Positions 1 through 11,965 of a stretch of DNA of 64,000 bases are shown in pieces (within the stretch, counting starts at the first letter, position 1; the number at the start of each line of letters is the position of its first letter). The notes under the pieces were generated by a model, which searched no databases, was not told the DNA's origin, and worked only from the letters and a program-made list of their open reading frames with translations. The position numbers and the translations under genes are program-made. Source of the DNA: Delphinapterus leucas (Eukaryota > Chordata > Mammalia > Artiodactyla > Monodontidae); the NCBI RefSeq assembly GCF_002288925.2, contig NW_022098024.1:2864814-2928813 (forward strand), read 5' to 3'.

Positions 1-447
1 GTGCTTTCAAATAGAGCAATGCCTTGTATTTTCCCAAGAAATATAAAAATAAAATTAATAAATTGTTTAATAAGACATTTTAAACTATTATTTCAGTGAG
101 TCACAGATCTTATTTCTGGATGACAAATATAAATATTGTATTATCATAAAATTGTAGATTCACCTGGAGCCTCTGGTCTTTTTTTTTTTTTGGTCCTGGA
201 GAGTTGCCTTGGTAAAATATTGAGGGAAAAGGCAAGTGACATTCAACCTGTAATCATTCTACCTTCCTGAATACTAGTAAATCACTAAATAAAGTTTATT
301 TCTCTCTAAACAAAGAGTTTGATTCTTCTTTTTCTTCTGATATTTAGTATATTCCATTCTCTGCTCCTTGGTGATGGAAGGCCCTTCTGAAGGATTCCCA
401 AGACCATTCGTGAACTTAACAAGGACTAAAGATGAAGGTCTGTAACA
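1..447. other. Unassigned AT-rich non-coding DNA
   Basis: I see no gene, open frame or recognisable repeat here apart from a T tract near 180-191. It could be old, decayed repeat or unique intergenic sequence. Confidence 0.5.
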
Positions 448-665
448 CCTATTAAGCCCTTATCATATGCCAAGTTATGCTTCTCATTTTACATAAGCAG
501 TCTTATTAATCATCAAATGAAAAAGCTATTATTATCACCATTTTAAGGATGAGGAAAAGGAGATAAAAAGGACTTTAAGTGATGTGTTTATCTCATAAAG
601 CTCATAAATGCAACTAGGAGATTTGACTCAAGGTAAAATTTAGGTTCCTTCCGCCACACTAGAGT
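448..665 (-). repeat. MIR SINE remnant, antisense
   Basis: Read on the plus strand it follows the reversed MIR pattern: a 'tattaagcccttatcatatg' stretch, then an alternating AT run, 'ccattttaaggatgaggaaa', and a decayed tail where the 'acacagctag' core would be. It is strongly diverged, as expected for this very old mammalian tRNA-derived SINE. Confidence 0.6.
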
Positions 666-774
666 TCTCTTATGGACACTAGGTAATTTAACCAACATCA
701 CAAAATTAATATGGAACAATACAGAATAAAACTTTGAACTCTGTTAACCTGAAATCATGGCAAAGCAAACATTA

Positions 775-1340
775 TACTGGACAAAGTTAAAATAGAGAAG
801 GAAGACTTTATTCAAGGTTATCGCAATAGGATAAAGAGACAAGAATGCAGTCTGAACTCAACTCCACTGAAAGGAAAGGTAGGAGAGCTGGGACGAGAGG
901 ATCATAGGCCATTTGTGTTTGCAAATTGGCCTTACCCCAAGGAAAAGTAAACTTACAACTTGGAGCAAGGTACCCACCCTCTTACAGAAGTTAGCCTCCT
1001 ACCTCCCACAGAGAATGGGAAACAGGGACACTTTCTTTCTTGATGATTACATTTCAAAGGAATTATCCTCATGTCCTAGAGAAAGCACTCTTGGGTCTTA
1101 AAATTGGCAAGAGACTTTAAAAAAAATTGGATCTCAGGGGAGCAGAGAAATAACTTAGGGCATCTAAATTATGTGCCCAAAGAAAAGGGATGGGGATTCT
1201 GTGATTAGGCCATTCTGTAAGGGTCAGGATGAGAGAGAGATCAGGGGCTGAGGGGCAGGAAAGAAGACTGCCTAGGGTTTAGTTATGCTGAGGGAAATAC
1301 CAAGGTCCTTTTGGTCACCACTATGCAAAGAATTCTAACA
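775..1340 (-). repeat. Probable old retroviral LTR, antisense
   Basis: On the minus strand an AATAAA signal (plus-strand tttatt at 807-812) is followed by a short U5-like end. Upstream of it lies several hundred bases of non-coding sequence of LTR-like texture. No internal gag, pol or env sequence is present. Ends and family are not fixed; the assignment is by general resemblance. Confidence 0.35.
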
Positions 1341-2270
1341 GAGCACTTAATTTGAAGTATAAAAGATGCAGAGTGAGAAAACAAAAATAAACCCTTTTGT
1401 TCAGAAGGAATATTTTCTCACTTGTATGCAGTATGTAACATCCGAAATCCTGGGTTTAGCAGCAGTGGCTGTTTCAGCCATGAGTGGGCAGCCTAGAGGG
1501 TGGAGTAGAGGTTGAATGTTCAGGCAAAGCTTTCCCTTAGAAGATGTTAGTGAAGTAAAGCCCCAGCTAATATGGGGGATGTTAGTTCATGTGGAGGAAG
1601 GGCTTATGGGACTGCAAAGAAGAAATGACAGAATTCAGATCTAAAGCCAAATCAAGCTATAGCAGTGTTACAACTACCACAAACTCAGTGGCACCAAAGC
1701 ACAGCTATTTTATTTTGCTCGTGGATTTGGAAGGTCAAATATTCAGACAGGACACAGCAGGAATTACTTGTCTGTACTCCAGGAAATGTGAAGCCTGAGC
1801 TGGGAAGACAGTAGATTGGACTAAGGGACCCACTTCCAAGATGGCTCCTTCATTCACATGTCTGCTCCTTAATGAGCTAGCTACGAGGCTGCTCTCAGCT
1901 GGCACTGCCAGCCGGGATACCTACAGGTGGCCTCTTCAGTGTAGCAGCCTCTAAATAGTTGGACTTCTTACCTGGCACCTCAGTGTTCTTATGTGCTGCT
2001 CAGTGAACAAGGTGGAAGCTGCATATTCTTTTATGATCTAGCCTCTGAAGTCATACATAGTGACATTTCTGTGGTCCTCTATTGGTTGACTCAACGAGAA
2101 ACTTACCCAGAATCAAGGTGGGGAGGGCGGGGGACATCCTTCCTCTCAAGGGAGGAATGTCCAAGATTTGGGAGCCATATTTAAAGCTAGCATAGTTTTT
2201 AAAAAGATGAAACTGAGGCAATTTTGGAACTGTAGAAATTCCAAACTGAAGACCAAAGTGTTGAAAGGGA
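1341..2270. repeat. Unassigned sequence; ancient repeat likely in 1900-2200
   Basis: The first part shows nothing I recognise. About 1982-2200 resembles the antisense MaLR-like repeats at 40891-41466 and 53022-53570, sharing the 'ttttatgatctagcctctga' type of block. The match is weak and family naming is uncertain. Confidence 0.35.
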
Positions 2271-2289
2271 GACCTCATTGAAAGATTGT
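2271..2289. repeat. Target-site duplication, left copy (L1 at 2290)
   Basis: gacctcattgaaagattgt here is repeated with a few changes as gactacatgaaagattgt at 2540-2557. The last 11 bases (tgaaagattgt) match exactly. The pair brackets the L1 fragment and its extra tail. Confidence 0.75.
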
Positions 2290-2539
2290 CGCATAGCACA
2301 GGGAGATCAGCTCGGTGCTTTGTGACTGCCTGGAGGGGTGGGATAGGGAGGGTGGGAGGGAGGGAGACACAAGAGGGAAGAGATATGGGAACCTATGTAT
2401 ATGTATAACTGATTCACTTTGTTATAAAGCAGAAACTAACACACCTTTGTAAAGCAATTATACTACAATAAAGATGTAAAATAATAATAATTATGCCAAG
2501 TGAAAGAAGCCAGAGCCTCTACTTAAAAAAAAAAAAAAA
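2290..2539 (+). mobile_element. 5'-truncated L1 3' end with probable 3'-transduced tail
   Basis: The L1 3' UTR runs from 'agcacagggagatcagctcg' through a G-rich block (2346-2364) and 'gcagaaactaacacac' to AATAAA at 2467-2472 and a short A-rich stretch. About 40 bp of non-L1-end sequence follow (roughly 2486-2524), then a second A tract at 2525-2539, then the right target-site duplication. The most economical reading is one retrotransposition of a read-through transcript. The 40-bp tail itself resembles an old L1M 3' UTR ('atgccaagtgaaagaagcca'), so the source L1 may have sat beside such a fragment. Confidence 0.75.
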
Positions 2540-2557
2540 GACTACATGAAAGATTGT
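2540..2557. repeat. Target-site duplication, right copy
   Basis: gactacatgaaagattgt lies directly after the second A tract and matches 2271-2289 with a few differences. Confidence 0.75.
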
Positions 2558-3089
2558 GGTATATTGTGTCATAAAGCAGAGTCCAAAGATCTTGAGACCA
2601 TGATAAGTTGATCATGAACCCACCTGGTGTTTCCCTGTTTCTTTGGTGTGGATGAACACCTTTGAAGATTTCAAAACTTATTCTCTAGGTTTTGGATCTC
2701 ACCTTCTTAAATAGTGGTGATACTGGTGATATCCTGTAAAAAAGTTTTGGGAACAAGGGTTTCAGTCTTGGCCTTGGGCACGATATTTTACCTTCCTGAG
2801 ACTTTCTGTATTTTTTTAAAAGAGTATATTAAAATCTCTCTAAATGTGCTGCTATAAGTTTAAGATAATCTCGTTATATAAGACTTAACACCATGCGGGA
2901 TGCATAATATACCTAAAACAAATGTGTATTCTTTTGTCGAATATGTATCTAGACTTTTTTGTTTGTGGCAGCTGACCCAATGAATGTTGGGTTGGATATA
3001 ATAGAGGATAATGTCTTCTGAAAAGGATGGATGGTGCAACTGTCCTGGGAAGGAATGGGGGAAAGAGAAGAAATTATTTAATGGTTTCC
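2558..3089. other. Unassigned non-coding DNA
   Basis: AT-rich sequence with no gene or recognised repeat. Confidence 0.5.
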
Positions 3090-3188
3090 AATTCTGATGG
3101 TGAATTAGAATTTCCTGGAAAACTTGTAAAAGAAATACATATTCCTAAGCTTCACTCTAGACTTACTGAATCAGAATTTGGTCATATG
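3090..3188 (+). repeat. MER5-type (hAT-Charlie) fragment
   Basis: Contains the characteristic 'acttactgaatcagaattt' block preceded by 'ggaaaacttgtaaaagaaat', as in MER5A non-autonomous hAT elements. It is partial and no terminal repeats are visible. Confidence 0.55.
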
Positions 3189-5492
3189 ATGCTCAGAATG
3201 CTGTAGTTTTCAATTAGGCCTTCAGTTAATTCTAATATAGCCAGGCTGAGTGGCAGCAGTCTGAGAGGCATCGCCAAATATATTACATTATGCTGTAAAA
3301 ACTCACCTGGGCTGTAGCCATAGATGCATTTTTTCCCCCAGAAATGGTAATTGTGATCAATCACTAAACAAAGTGTTAGATGACATCTGTCAACTCAGTA
3401 TACATGAATGGTAAAAGTAATTATCACCTTTCTGAATTTGTTTTTAGCAGCAAGAAAATTAATTTAAAACAACTTCTTTCTTTATGTTGATCAACATCCT
3501 GGCAATCTGCCTGCCTAAAATCAAGGTTACAAATATGTAAATAGAGAAATTTAAAAGTTATTCTGTGGCATTTTAGAGGTTTAATAATGTAAAATATGTT
3601 CATTAAAATAATTCAAATGTGCTCTTAATATATACTGCTGACTTAGAGGTTGCCATTGATTTTTTCTGAATGTGTGCAGATACCTGGTCAGTTATTATTA
3701 TTTACTACATTGGCATTTGTCTAAGGTGCTTGAATCATACAACATATATCTAATTTGGGGAGAAGGGGGAATCCTCAGCAAAAGTTTTCTTCTTTCCAAT
3801 TCTACCTGCCAAAATTAAACATTATCCTCCATTTCTACAAACCCAACAGAACAGATAAATTAGAAAGAGAGAGAGACTACCAGATGTCTGAAGATGTGAT
3901 GAAAGGCTGTTTATAGCTTTTCTCATAAATATTAAAGACCTCCTTCAGCTACTTCTACTCTCAAGTCTAAATGACTCTAGCAGATTCTGAAAGGTTTATC
4001 TGCATCGGAGTTACCACCTATAGTTTGATTTCAACAGGATATTAGTGAGCTACCACCTGAGAGGGTTTCTAGGAACCAAAGATGGGTGAAACCCCTGCCT
4101 CATGTCACACCAAGCTTGCTGTGCTTCTTTCCAGAGGAGGAACTGTGGTCCCTTACTGTGAAATACTCTGGGAAGTGGGTCTTAAAATTTTAGAGTCTAA
4201 CAATTTATTATCTATTTAATAACAGAGTGAAAAACAGCACTATTCTCTCCATCCCAACCTACCCATTCTTCCTCCAACTAGGCTTTAAATACTCGATTCT
4301 TCAATACAAGACAATATAGGTTTTTTTGAACACTGTCAAAGGCATGTTTTTCTCTCAACCATGATGATACAGAAAGCGAACCGATCAACCTCATGAAAAC
4401 GAAATCCAGATTACAAGCATGTGCTAGCTATTTGTTCACAGAAAAGTCTTTGAAGCATTTTCTGTGTATCAGGATGTGTTTTGTCATATCAATATACAGA
4501 AATCTGCTGAGGATGGGGATTATTGTTAATACTTTGAGAAGGGAAATAATTGAATAAGATTTTCCCATAAATCTAAAAAAGCAAAAAAATTAGCCAATCC
4601 TTTATGCAAATATGTACACATACAGAAAAAAAAAAAACATTTTCTCAGGTTTTCACAGGGCCATAGAGTCCATTTTTTAAAATAAAAGTGTCCAGAACCA
4701 CTCGGCCTCATATTCAGAGAAAAACTTAAAGTAGAAGAAAATTTTCTGAATTCCTAATTCAGAGGACTTACTACACTTTTGAAAATGGTAGTCTAGAATT
4801 ATTGGACCACAAGATATTAGACAGAGAAACCTATAATCACACATCAAGTGAAATAAAATAGATTACATAAAGCATCTCTTACCATGCTTTAATGGGAAAA
4901 TATATTTAGCTGATCACTATTACTCCATTAATCCACTCATTCATTTATGTAAATGGCTGTATACACACAACAGCAGAATTTGTTTAGAGATGTAATCAAT
5001 CTTGAAATCACACTCCCTACCTTCTTTTACAGAAAAACAAATAAAACAAAAGTCATTCTGCTTTTGGAATGTCCCTCAGTCTGTCCTGTACCCTTGACAG
5101 TGCTATTATCTAATGCTTTTCCATGTTTAGCACCCATTATTATCAAATGATATGTTACAAGAAATTCTAATGTATACAGCAGAACCAGAGAATATTTTGT
5201 TGGTATAAATTATTTCATGTTTAATTCAGTTTCGGTTTCCAATTTATTTCTCAATTTTGTTTTTCATGGCACAGTGTTGAGAAATTCTTGATTTACACAG
5301 ATAAATAATTGCAGATGATTTTTAAACAATTCTATGTACTATCAAGCTTCCAATTAAATTGTTCTGGAAGCTTGACAAAATAGCAGTGATTTTTTTCAAA
5401 ATTAAATCACTACCTTACCAGTATTTAACTAGTACTTGCTCTTTAATTGAATCTGAAAATGTTCCTTTGCCAACAGAGACGTTCATTGTTTG
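3189..5492. other. Unassigned AT-rich non-coding DNA
   Basis: No gene and no confidently named repeat. Short A and T runs occur (for example an A tract at 4625-4637). Open frames here are 65 codons or shorter and show no protein features. Confidence 0.5.
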
Positions 5493-5503
5493 AGAAGAGC
5501 TTT
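5493..5503. repeat. Target-site duplication, left copy (SINE)
   Basis: agaagagcttt here and agaagagtttt at 5713-5723 flank the SINE with one mismatch. Confidence 0.7.
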
Positions 5504-5712
5504 ATTTTTTATTTTTTGGCGGTACGCGGGCCTCTCACTGCTGTGGCCCCTCCCGCCGCAGAGCACAGGCTCCGGACGCGCAGGCTCAGCAGCCATGGTT
5601 CACGGGCCCAGCCGCTCCGCGGCATGTGGGATCTTCCCGGACCGGGGCACGAACCAGCGTCCCTTGCATCGGCAAGCGGACTCTCAACCACTGCGCCACC
5701 AGGGAAGCCCCA
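5504..5712 (-). mobile_element. CHR-family tRNA-derived SINE, short form, antisense
   Basis: On the minus strand it begins gggcttccctggtggcgcag and carries both RNA polymerase III promoter boxes of its tRNA parent: the A box (tggcgcagtgg) and the B box (ggttcgtgccc). It ends '..gtaccgcc' and an A-rich tail, seen as T-rich 5504-5517 on the plus strand. Target-site duplications of 11 bp flank it. Overlapping frames of 60-116 codons are products of its GC-rich body, not genes. Confidence 0.95.
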
Positions 5713-5723
5713 AGAAGAGTTTT

Positions 5724-7723
5724 TTTTAAATGTTTCTTGTAACTTAGAAATCTTTCAAAAAATCATCAAATTAGATGTGGCTTCACCTATTAAATAATCA
5801 TTCAATATTTCAAAATAGTCACATTTATTTTTCCTTGAGTGATGAAATCAGATGTTAAGTTTCAGTTTTAATGCTGACAACTTAATGCTGACAATTAAAT
5901 TGCTACATTTAAAAGTAGGTGACTCTGTGAATGTGAGTTGGATTTATTTAGATTATTAATATTAGGAGCAAAATATGCAAGCTCCATAAACAATGTATAG
6001 AGTTGAACTGCTAACGTTTAAAATGCCATTTGAAATTCTCATATCATAAACTTTCATAGAAACATACAACAGATTCCAGTGAAAAAAAAGGACTACAACT
6101 AGGATTACAAGTAACTCTAAACAAAATAAAATTAAAATCCTCTGCCCCAAAACTTAAATAAAAATACACTTAGTGATGATATTTTATGACAATATTTTCC
6201 AGCAACTTTCTTAACTGGTGTTATTTTTCTATGAAACATATAATGATAGCTTACACATAATAAAAGTTTCATAGTTTTTCTCTCATGCTGTTCAGATTCT
6301 CAATACAAATATCATCACAGTTTTGACACCTCACTTGACAGAATATTTTTTAAATGCCAGACACTTAAGAAGGTTGTTTCTTTTTTTTTCATACTCACTT
6401 TTTGTTAATCTTCTTTTAAAATAAACACCTGAAAAATGAAGAAAACAGCTATATTGGAAACCTCTTCCACCTGCTGTGTGAAGATTTCAAATATTCTTAG
6501 CCTTTAAATTAATGTCTCAAGTGTTTTGGATTCATATTTTTGAGTTATTTTCTATACTCTTTTTAGGATATTGTACTAATTGTATTTTCACAGATTTTTT
6601 GTTCTTTTAACATGTTTATTACAATGTCAATAACACTGCCTTGATAAATGATTCTCTGAGACTTACGAGCTTCTTCCTAAGTGTCAGGTGACACCTTGCC
6701 TTTAACAATATTGTATGTGCATTTTTACAGTCAGATTTTAATTCTGTTTGCCTAAAATATTTGATAATATTGAGTTAATGCTGAAAGAAGCTGAGAGTCT
6801 TCTTTCAAAACACATTTAGTTGTGTTTTGAATGATTTGGAATTTAACCACCATTTGTTAAAATTTTATTACAGAAAAACATTAAAGATCCAAGTAAATTC
6901 TATTATCATAAAAAGTAAATCCCAATGCAAAAGTAATCTGTGATATCTAGAAATCGGATATTCTAGAGTTCAAGTGATTATGTGTAAGTTTTAATACATT
7001 GTTTTACTTCATTTACTTTTATCAATGTGGTTGATATTAAGAAATTGGTTGGTACTAATATTTGATATTTAACTTTGAGTCTGATCAAATCTCATAATTA
7101 AATGGTCTTTGAAATTTTTTTCTATTTTCAATCATACAACTATTTCTAATTTTAAGAGTAATTATTCTATTGCACCAAAAATGAGCATATGTTTTGTATG
7201 TGGGTCTGGATATATATGTGTGCATAAAACAAGAAACAGTACAAAATTATAAGTGCTGTCTTGTTACATGCTGTTGCCACAAAAAAACTGCATCTTACCT
7301 GTTATTGATCTTATAAAACGGACTGGCTTTCCATGCTAAGAACTTATTCCAGCAAAAACAACTGAGTATTTCCTGATACATCTTAAACATGAAGACATTA
7401 AGATTTGAATGAAAATCTGAAGAATGGATACAATTTATAAATCAGAGAGAATCAGGATAGGTTCTTCACGTAAGGAAAATAATTCACTAAATTGTTTAAA
7501 GGTAGAACTGAGTATATCGTGTTGGGTCAGAGGTGTCTGGGGGTGAGGGTGTGGTGAAGGAGACCAGTTTGTCTATAATGAAAACTTTAGGGGATTAATA
7601 AATGCTAATGGTGGAGGTATAAAGTGGAGCAATATTCCTGAGAACTCTGACTGCCTGCCTGTAGTTCTTAATTTTCAGTTAAAATACTGGCAGTTGAGAG
7701 CCCTTAAAAGATTTGTGGTGCAG
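5724..7723. other. Unassigned AT-rich non-coding DNA
   Basis: Two kilobases with no gene, no clear repeat family and only short chance open frames. A short local duplication (cttaatgctgacaa, near 5870-5895) is visible. Confidence 0.5.
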
Positions 7724-7752
7724 AATTAAATTAAATTAAATTAAATTAAATT
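7724..7752. repeat. (ATTAA)n short tandem repeat
   Basis: About five to six perfect copies of a pentamer. Confidence 0.9.
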
Positions 7753-7814
7753 GTTAAATTAAGTATAAATTAATTCCTTCAAAATATTTAGTCTAGTTTA
7801 GAGAATGTGATAAA

Positions 7815-8042
7815 TTATTTTTTAAATTTTTAAATTGAAATATAGTTGTTTTGTAACATTGTATTAATTTCTGCTGAATGTATATACATGTATATACATT
7901 CTTTTCCATTATGGTTTATCATAGAATATTGAATATATTTCCCTATGCTATACAGTTGGACCTTGTGGTTTAGCCATTCTATATGTAACAGTTTGTGTCT
8001 GCTAACCCCAAATTCCCACTCCATCCCTCTTCCACTCCCCAA
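7815..8042 (-). mobile_element. L1 3' UTR fragment, antisense
   Basis: The plus strand shows the reversed L1 3' end: a T-rich start, 'aaattgaaatatagttg', 'gtattaatttctgctg', 'ccctatgctatacagttgga' and 'gtctgctaaccccaaattcc'. It is a 5'-truncated copy of the artiodactyl/cetacean L1 lineage. No clear target-site duplication was found. Confidence 0.8.
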
Positions 8043-8555
8043 GAAAGTGATAAATGTCAGACAGCAGTGTGGATTCAGGAAAAGGGACCAAGCCAGAGGT
8101 GAGATGACAATGCCTTGGTGAGGGTGTTGGCACAGAGACAAGGAAAGAAGCAAAGAGCAAATCAGAGATGCTGTCCTAGATGTACCATTTTTTTTTCATG
8201 TCATCCTATTTTCACATGACTTTTGAATGTCCTTCAGACTTGAGAGCATTATCTTTTGTGTGAATAACAACAACAACAAAATACTACACAATTAGGCAAT
8301 GTGGTCCACGCACTTATTTCATCAACTTGGGCAAATCAACTGTGCTAATGATGCTTATATTAACAGACACTAGGAAATGGTTGCCTCCTATGTCCAGATC
8401 TCAGTTCACACTTCTACACGACGGGTTCAAAACCTACCTTCTTCCTTCTGCACCTGAAAGGAATTCCATTAAAGCTTTGGGTCAGAAGGAAAAGATGAGC
8501 TATCAACATACCACAGTTTTTGACAGCTTTTCCATTTGTATATGCCTTTCAATCA
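8043..8555. other. Unassigned non-coding DNA
   Basis: No gene or named repeat; a short (AAC)n run lies at about 8264-8279. Confidence 0.45.
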
Positions 8556-8790
8556 ATTTTAAATCAGAGAGACAATAAAGCAAACCTCTTTCAGCTTTCA
8601 ATTTGCCTCTGCAGTGGTGGGTGCCCTGTCTGATGTTTACAGTTCACAGTCTCATAATAATAGATGATTTTAGCACCTTGCTTCTCTCTATACATTTTTC
8701 TAACACCTTTAGCAATTTCATTAGAGCTGTTTTTTAAGATGACAATTAGAAGAAGTGAAAGGCTCAAGAAGCCATCTGAAGCACAACAAA
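8556..8790. promoter_or_regulatory. Unique block, possible conserved non-coding element
   Basis: Non-repetitive, moderately balanced sequence with several TAAT/ATTA-type motifs between older repeats. This is only a textural judgement. Alignment to other mammals is needed to know whether it is constrained. Confidence 0.2.
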
Positions 8791-9595
8791 AAGGAAGTGT
8801 AATCTAACTTTGGAAAAACTGATTTTTTAAAATTCTGCTTCTTTCTGACAATTTCATTTATTTTCTATTCAAAAAATTCCAGGTAAACTTTACAGGGCCT
8901 TTAACATTTTCTGCAACCACTCTACAGAGGAGACATTCTCCAGCACATTTCCTGTGACTAATCTTTCCCCCCTCACCCTATACTTACCATTCAAAAAATA
9001 ACACTCCACCAAATAACTCTACCTTATTTGTTTGCCTCATATGACTTTTACTTGGATTTATCTACTTCATCATCCTAGTTCCACTGTCATTCTATAAAAC
9101 TGATTAAAAGTGTATCTAAGCTCTATTGCCATTTAAAAGAAAATTAGGTTGGCATAACAAGGATCTTATTATAAAGAAATTTTGTCAGTAAAATATTTTG
9201 TTTAAAGCAGTCTCTTTCAACACCCCATGAAACATAATAAGATGTAGCAGGTTTGAATTTTTTCTTCAAGTGAAGAATACTTTCTTATGGTAAAAATATA
9301 TGCTAAAAATAACATACATTTAATTGGCTTGAAAACCTGATTGGCTTATTGTCTCTCAAAATTCTCCCTTGTATGAATGTAGGTGGCATCATGGTGACCA
9401 GATATGGAAGGAAGCAGGTGATTATCAATCAGTAGGTAATAATTTTAATACATAAATCACAACCATATGTTGGGAAAATTATAATGGCAAGCAAACATTT
9501 TTTTTCATTTAATTAGAACTTTGTAGAAATCAGACCACACTTAAGAATCCGTGTGCCATTCTGGGTGCTGATTTTAACGAGTCATTTTCTAATTA
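8791..9595. other. Unassigned AT-rich non-coding DNA
   Basis: No gene or recognised repeat. Confidence 0.5.
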
Positions 9596-9935
9596 CAAGT
9601 GATGGAACACCTACTGAATATAGTTTAGGAAAAAAATTCATTGGCTCTTAAAAAGGTGAGCCCCAGGGCTCAACTTGATTGCCAAGTTCTAGGTCAACAA
9701 TGTCACAGGGCATCTTTCTCTCCAGACCTCAACTATACTAATTTCTACTGATCCTCATTCTCTACATTTTCTCCTCCTGTGGCAGCAATAGCAGACCATT
9801 CGAGCAGTAACTCACATCCTTTTAGCTCATCAATTCCTTCAGAAAATGGATTTCTCTATCTCAAAGTTTATATAATTATCACTGGGAAACCTGACTGGCT
9901 CTGCTTGAATGGATTACCATAGACATAGAAAGGGA
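9596..9935. repeat. Ancient interspersed repeat, family not assigned
   Basis: The pattern 'ctactgaatatag...ggctcttaaaaaggtgagcc...tggcagcaatagcagacc...gaaacctgactggctctgc' resembles a mammal-wide MER/LTR-type repeat in which an 'attggc' motif precedes the end. I cannot name the family. Confidence 0.3.
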
Positions 9936-10194
9936 TCCTCTTTGGGTCAGCTTGAGCCTGCATGATTGACAGCTCCATGATGTCTTTCTAGAGCACTTCT
10001 CTCTCCAGAGCCTGAAGAAGATGAGAAAAACATTACGGTCGAAAAAACCAGAGCTTCCACCATCTGCAGAACTTTTATAAACAAACAGTACTCATATGGG
10101 TGTGCATTTCTGGTAAAGTAGCAGGAATAGTATGGCCACATACATAAATAGCCCAGGGAAGAAAAAAATTGGGAATAATATGATAGCTTTCTTC

Positions 10195-10290
10195 ATGTAT
10201 GCAATCATTTAATAAATATTTATAAGCTATTATATAGCAGATTCTAGGCTAAGTACAAAGAATATAATGCCACAAATAGGGGAAAAAAAT
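10195..10290 (-). repeat. L2 LINE 3' end, antisense
   Basis: 'caatcatttaataaatattt' followed by 'gcagattctaggctaagtac' is the reverse of the L2 3' terminus, in which a caataaatatttgttgaatg-like end is typical. Confidence 0.55.
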
Positions 10291-11734
10291 AGTCATTGCC
10301 CTTTTGAAGGACCAAAAGGAGAGAACATTACAATTGTTCTGCAGAGTTTATATGGTAGAATTAGAAAGCAGTGGGTGTGAGATATAGGAAGATAGACTTT
10401 CATTTATTCTTGGGAAATGTGTTTCAACAGTAACAGATGTTCTCCCCAGACATAGAATATATGGCATTTTTCTGGTCCTCCAAAAGCTATGACTTCTCTC
10501 TGATTCCATTCTGTGACTTCTCCCTGAAGTTCAGTATGTATCACCAACACTCCTAGATGAACACTTTTTTTTCTAGTAATCTGATTCTATCTCCAAGTTT
10601 AAAACTTATCTAAATGTTGACTTGAATTCCAATTCCATTTTTCCTAATTATCTATGAAAATCTTCATTCAGATACTATTACATAAAAGCCAATGTGTTCA
10701 GAATTAAACAGTGTTTTCCTCCCTGTTTCTTCCTCCTAAAATCCTTCTTCCATCAATGGCATCATATTCACCCTAATTCAGATTTCTCACTTTCATCTTC
10801 ATATCTTTCCTTTTCCTGAATTTGTTATTATTACTCAATAAATCAAGAACCACTGATATTTTTAGTCATGATTTATACATTAATGAAAACCAGAATCAAA
10901 TGACTACCTTCCTTTTCATGTACCAGATTCTAATATTAAAGATATTATTTTAGCTTAAGTGACAGATTTTTATAATTACAAATTATAATTGTTTAAAACA
11001 AGGGCTTATTTGTCTAATAGTGTAGCCTATGGAAGTAGGCTTTGAATAAACATCAATGAATGCTTTGATTCTAAAATTATAAAAATTAATAACATTCATA
11101 AACAACCATTCCTGGATCTTACAGTTATCTCTTTAACATATTATAGATAAATTGAAGATAACTGGTCAAATCTCTAGACCAAATCATGGTGGAATTTAAT
11201 ACCATATCAGCTGGCTTCTTTTGATATGCAGTCTTCCTGAAAATTCTCATCTTCACCAATGTGTCTTGGCATATGTTTTAGAATTTTTGTGCTGATGTTC
11301 ATGAATTGTTACCACAACTTAAACAAGGATGTGCATTTATATCATGATTTGTTCTACATGCAAAGATTGTTTCCTTTGAAGTGTTTTGTTTCCAGTAACT
11401 TCAACAATGATCTTCATTCTCTCAGACATTCAGTTGTTCATTATGCTAACTCTAAATTTTCATTGTTATTAAAATAGTTCTGATTTACTACAACAAGTTT
11501 CTGCTCAGCATTCCTTTTCTTTACTTATTATGAGATAGGCATTATATACAAGCAAATTATAAATAACTTATTCATCTCTATATTAAAACATATATAATAT
11601 TTCTTCCTGAAATCTAATTTAAATCTAGAGTTCTCTCAACAGCGGTACCTCTTAGAATTGCCTAGTAATCCTTTTAATATCAATGTAGTATAAAGAGAAA
11701 TGATGGTGGAGCTGATGACGAGGACCATAATAGC
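10291..11734. other. Unassigned AT-rich non-coding DNA
   Basis: No gene and no confidently named repeat. The 72-codon frame at 11259-11477 has no recognisable protein features. Confidence 0.5.
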
Positions 11735-11965
11735 TCATCCTCACTGAGGGTTTCATATGTGCCAGGCTCTATGCTTTTCATGAATTAAATAATTTAATCC
11801 TTACCATGACACTAAAAGATAGATCATTATCTCATTATTCAGATGAGAAAACTGATGGAGGAAAGGTATTAACTAGCTTATTCAATATCACAAGACTAAA
11901 AAGTGGGAGTGGGATTTGAACCCAGGCAGTCCACCTCCAGACTCAATCCAGGCTCCATCATTGAG
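11735..11965 (-). repeat. MIR SINE, antisense, nearly complete
   Basis: The order of landmarks is that of a reversed MIR: 'tcatatgtgccaggctctat', 'aatttaatccttaccatgac', 'cagatgagaaaactgatgga', then 'gggatttgaacccaggcagt'. It is one of the better preserved MIR copies in the window. Confidence 0.85.

Noticed and set aside
5447..5797. Open frame of 116 codons with Pro/Arg/Gly-rich middle
   Set aside because: It is a translation of the CHR SINE. Near-identical peptides occur at the other short SINE copies (28238-28549, 48484-48807, 55484-55810).
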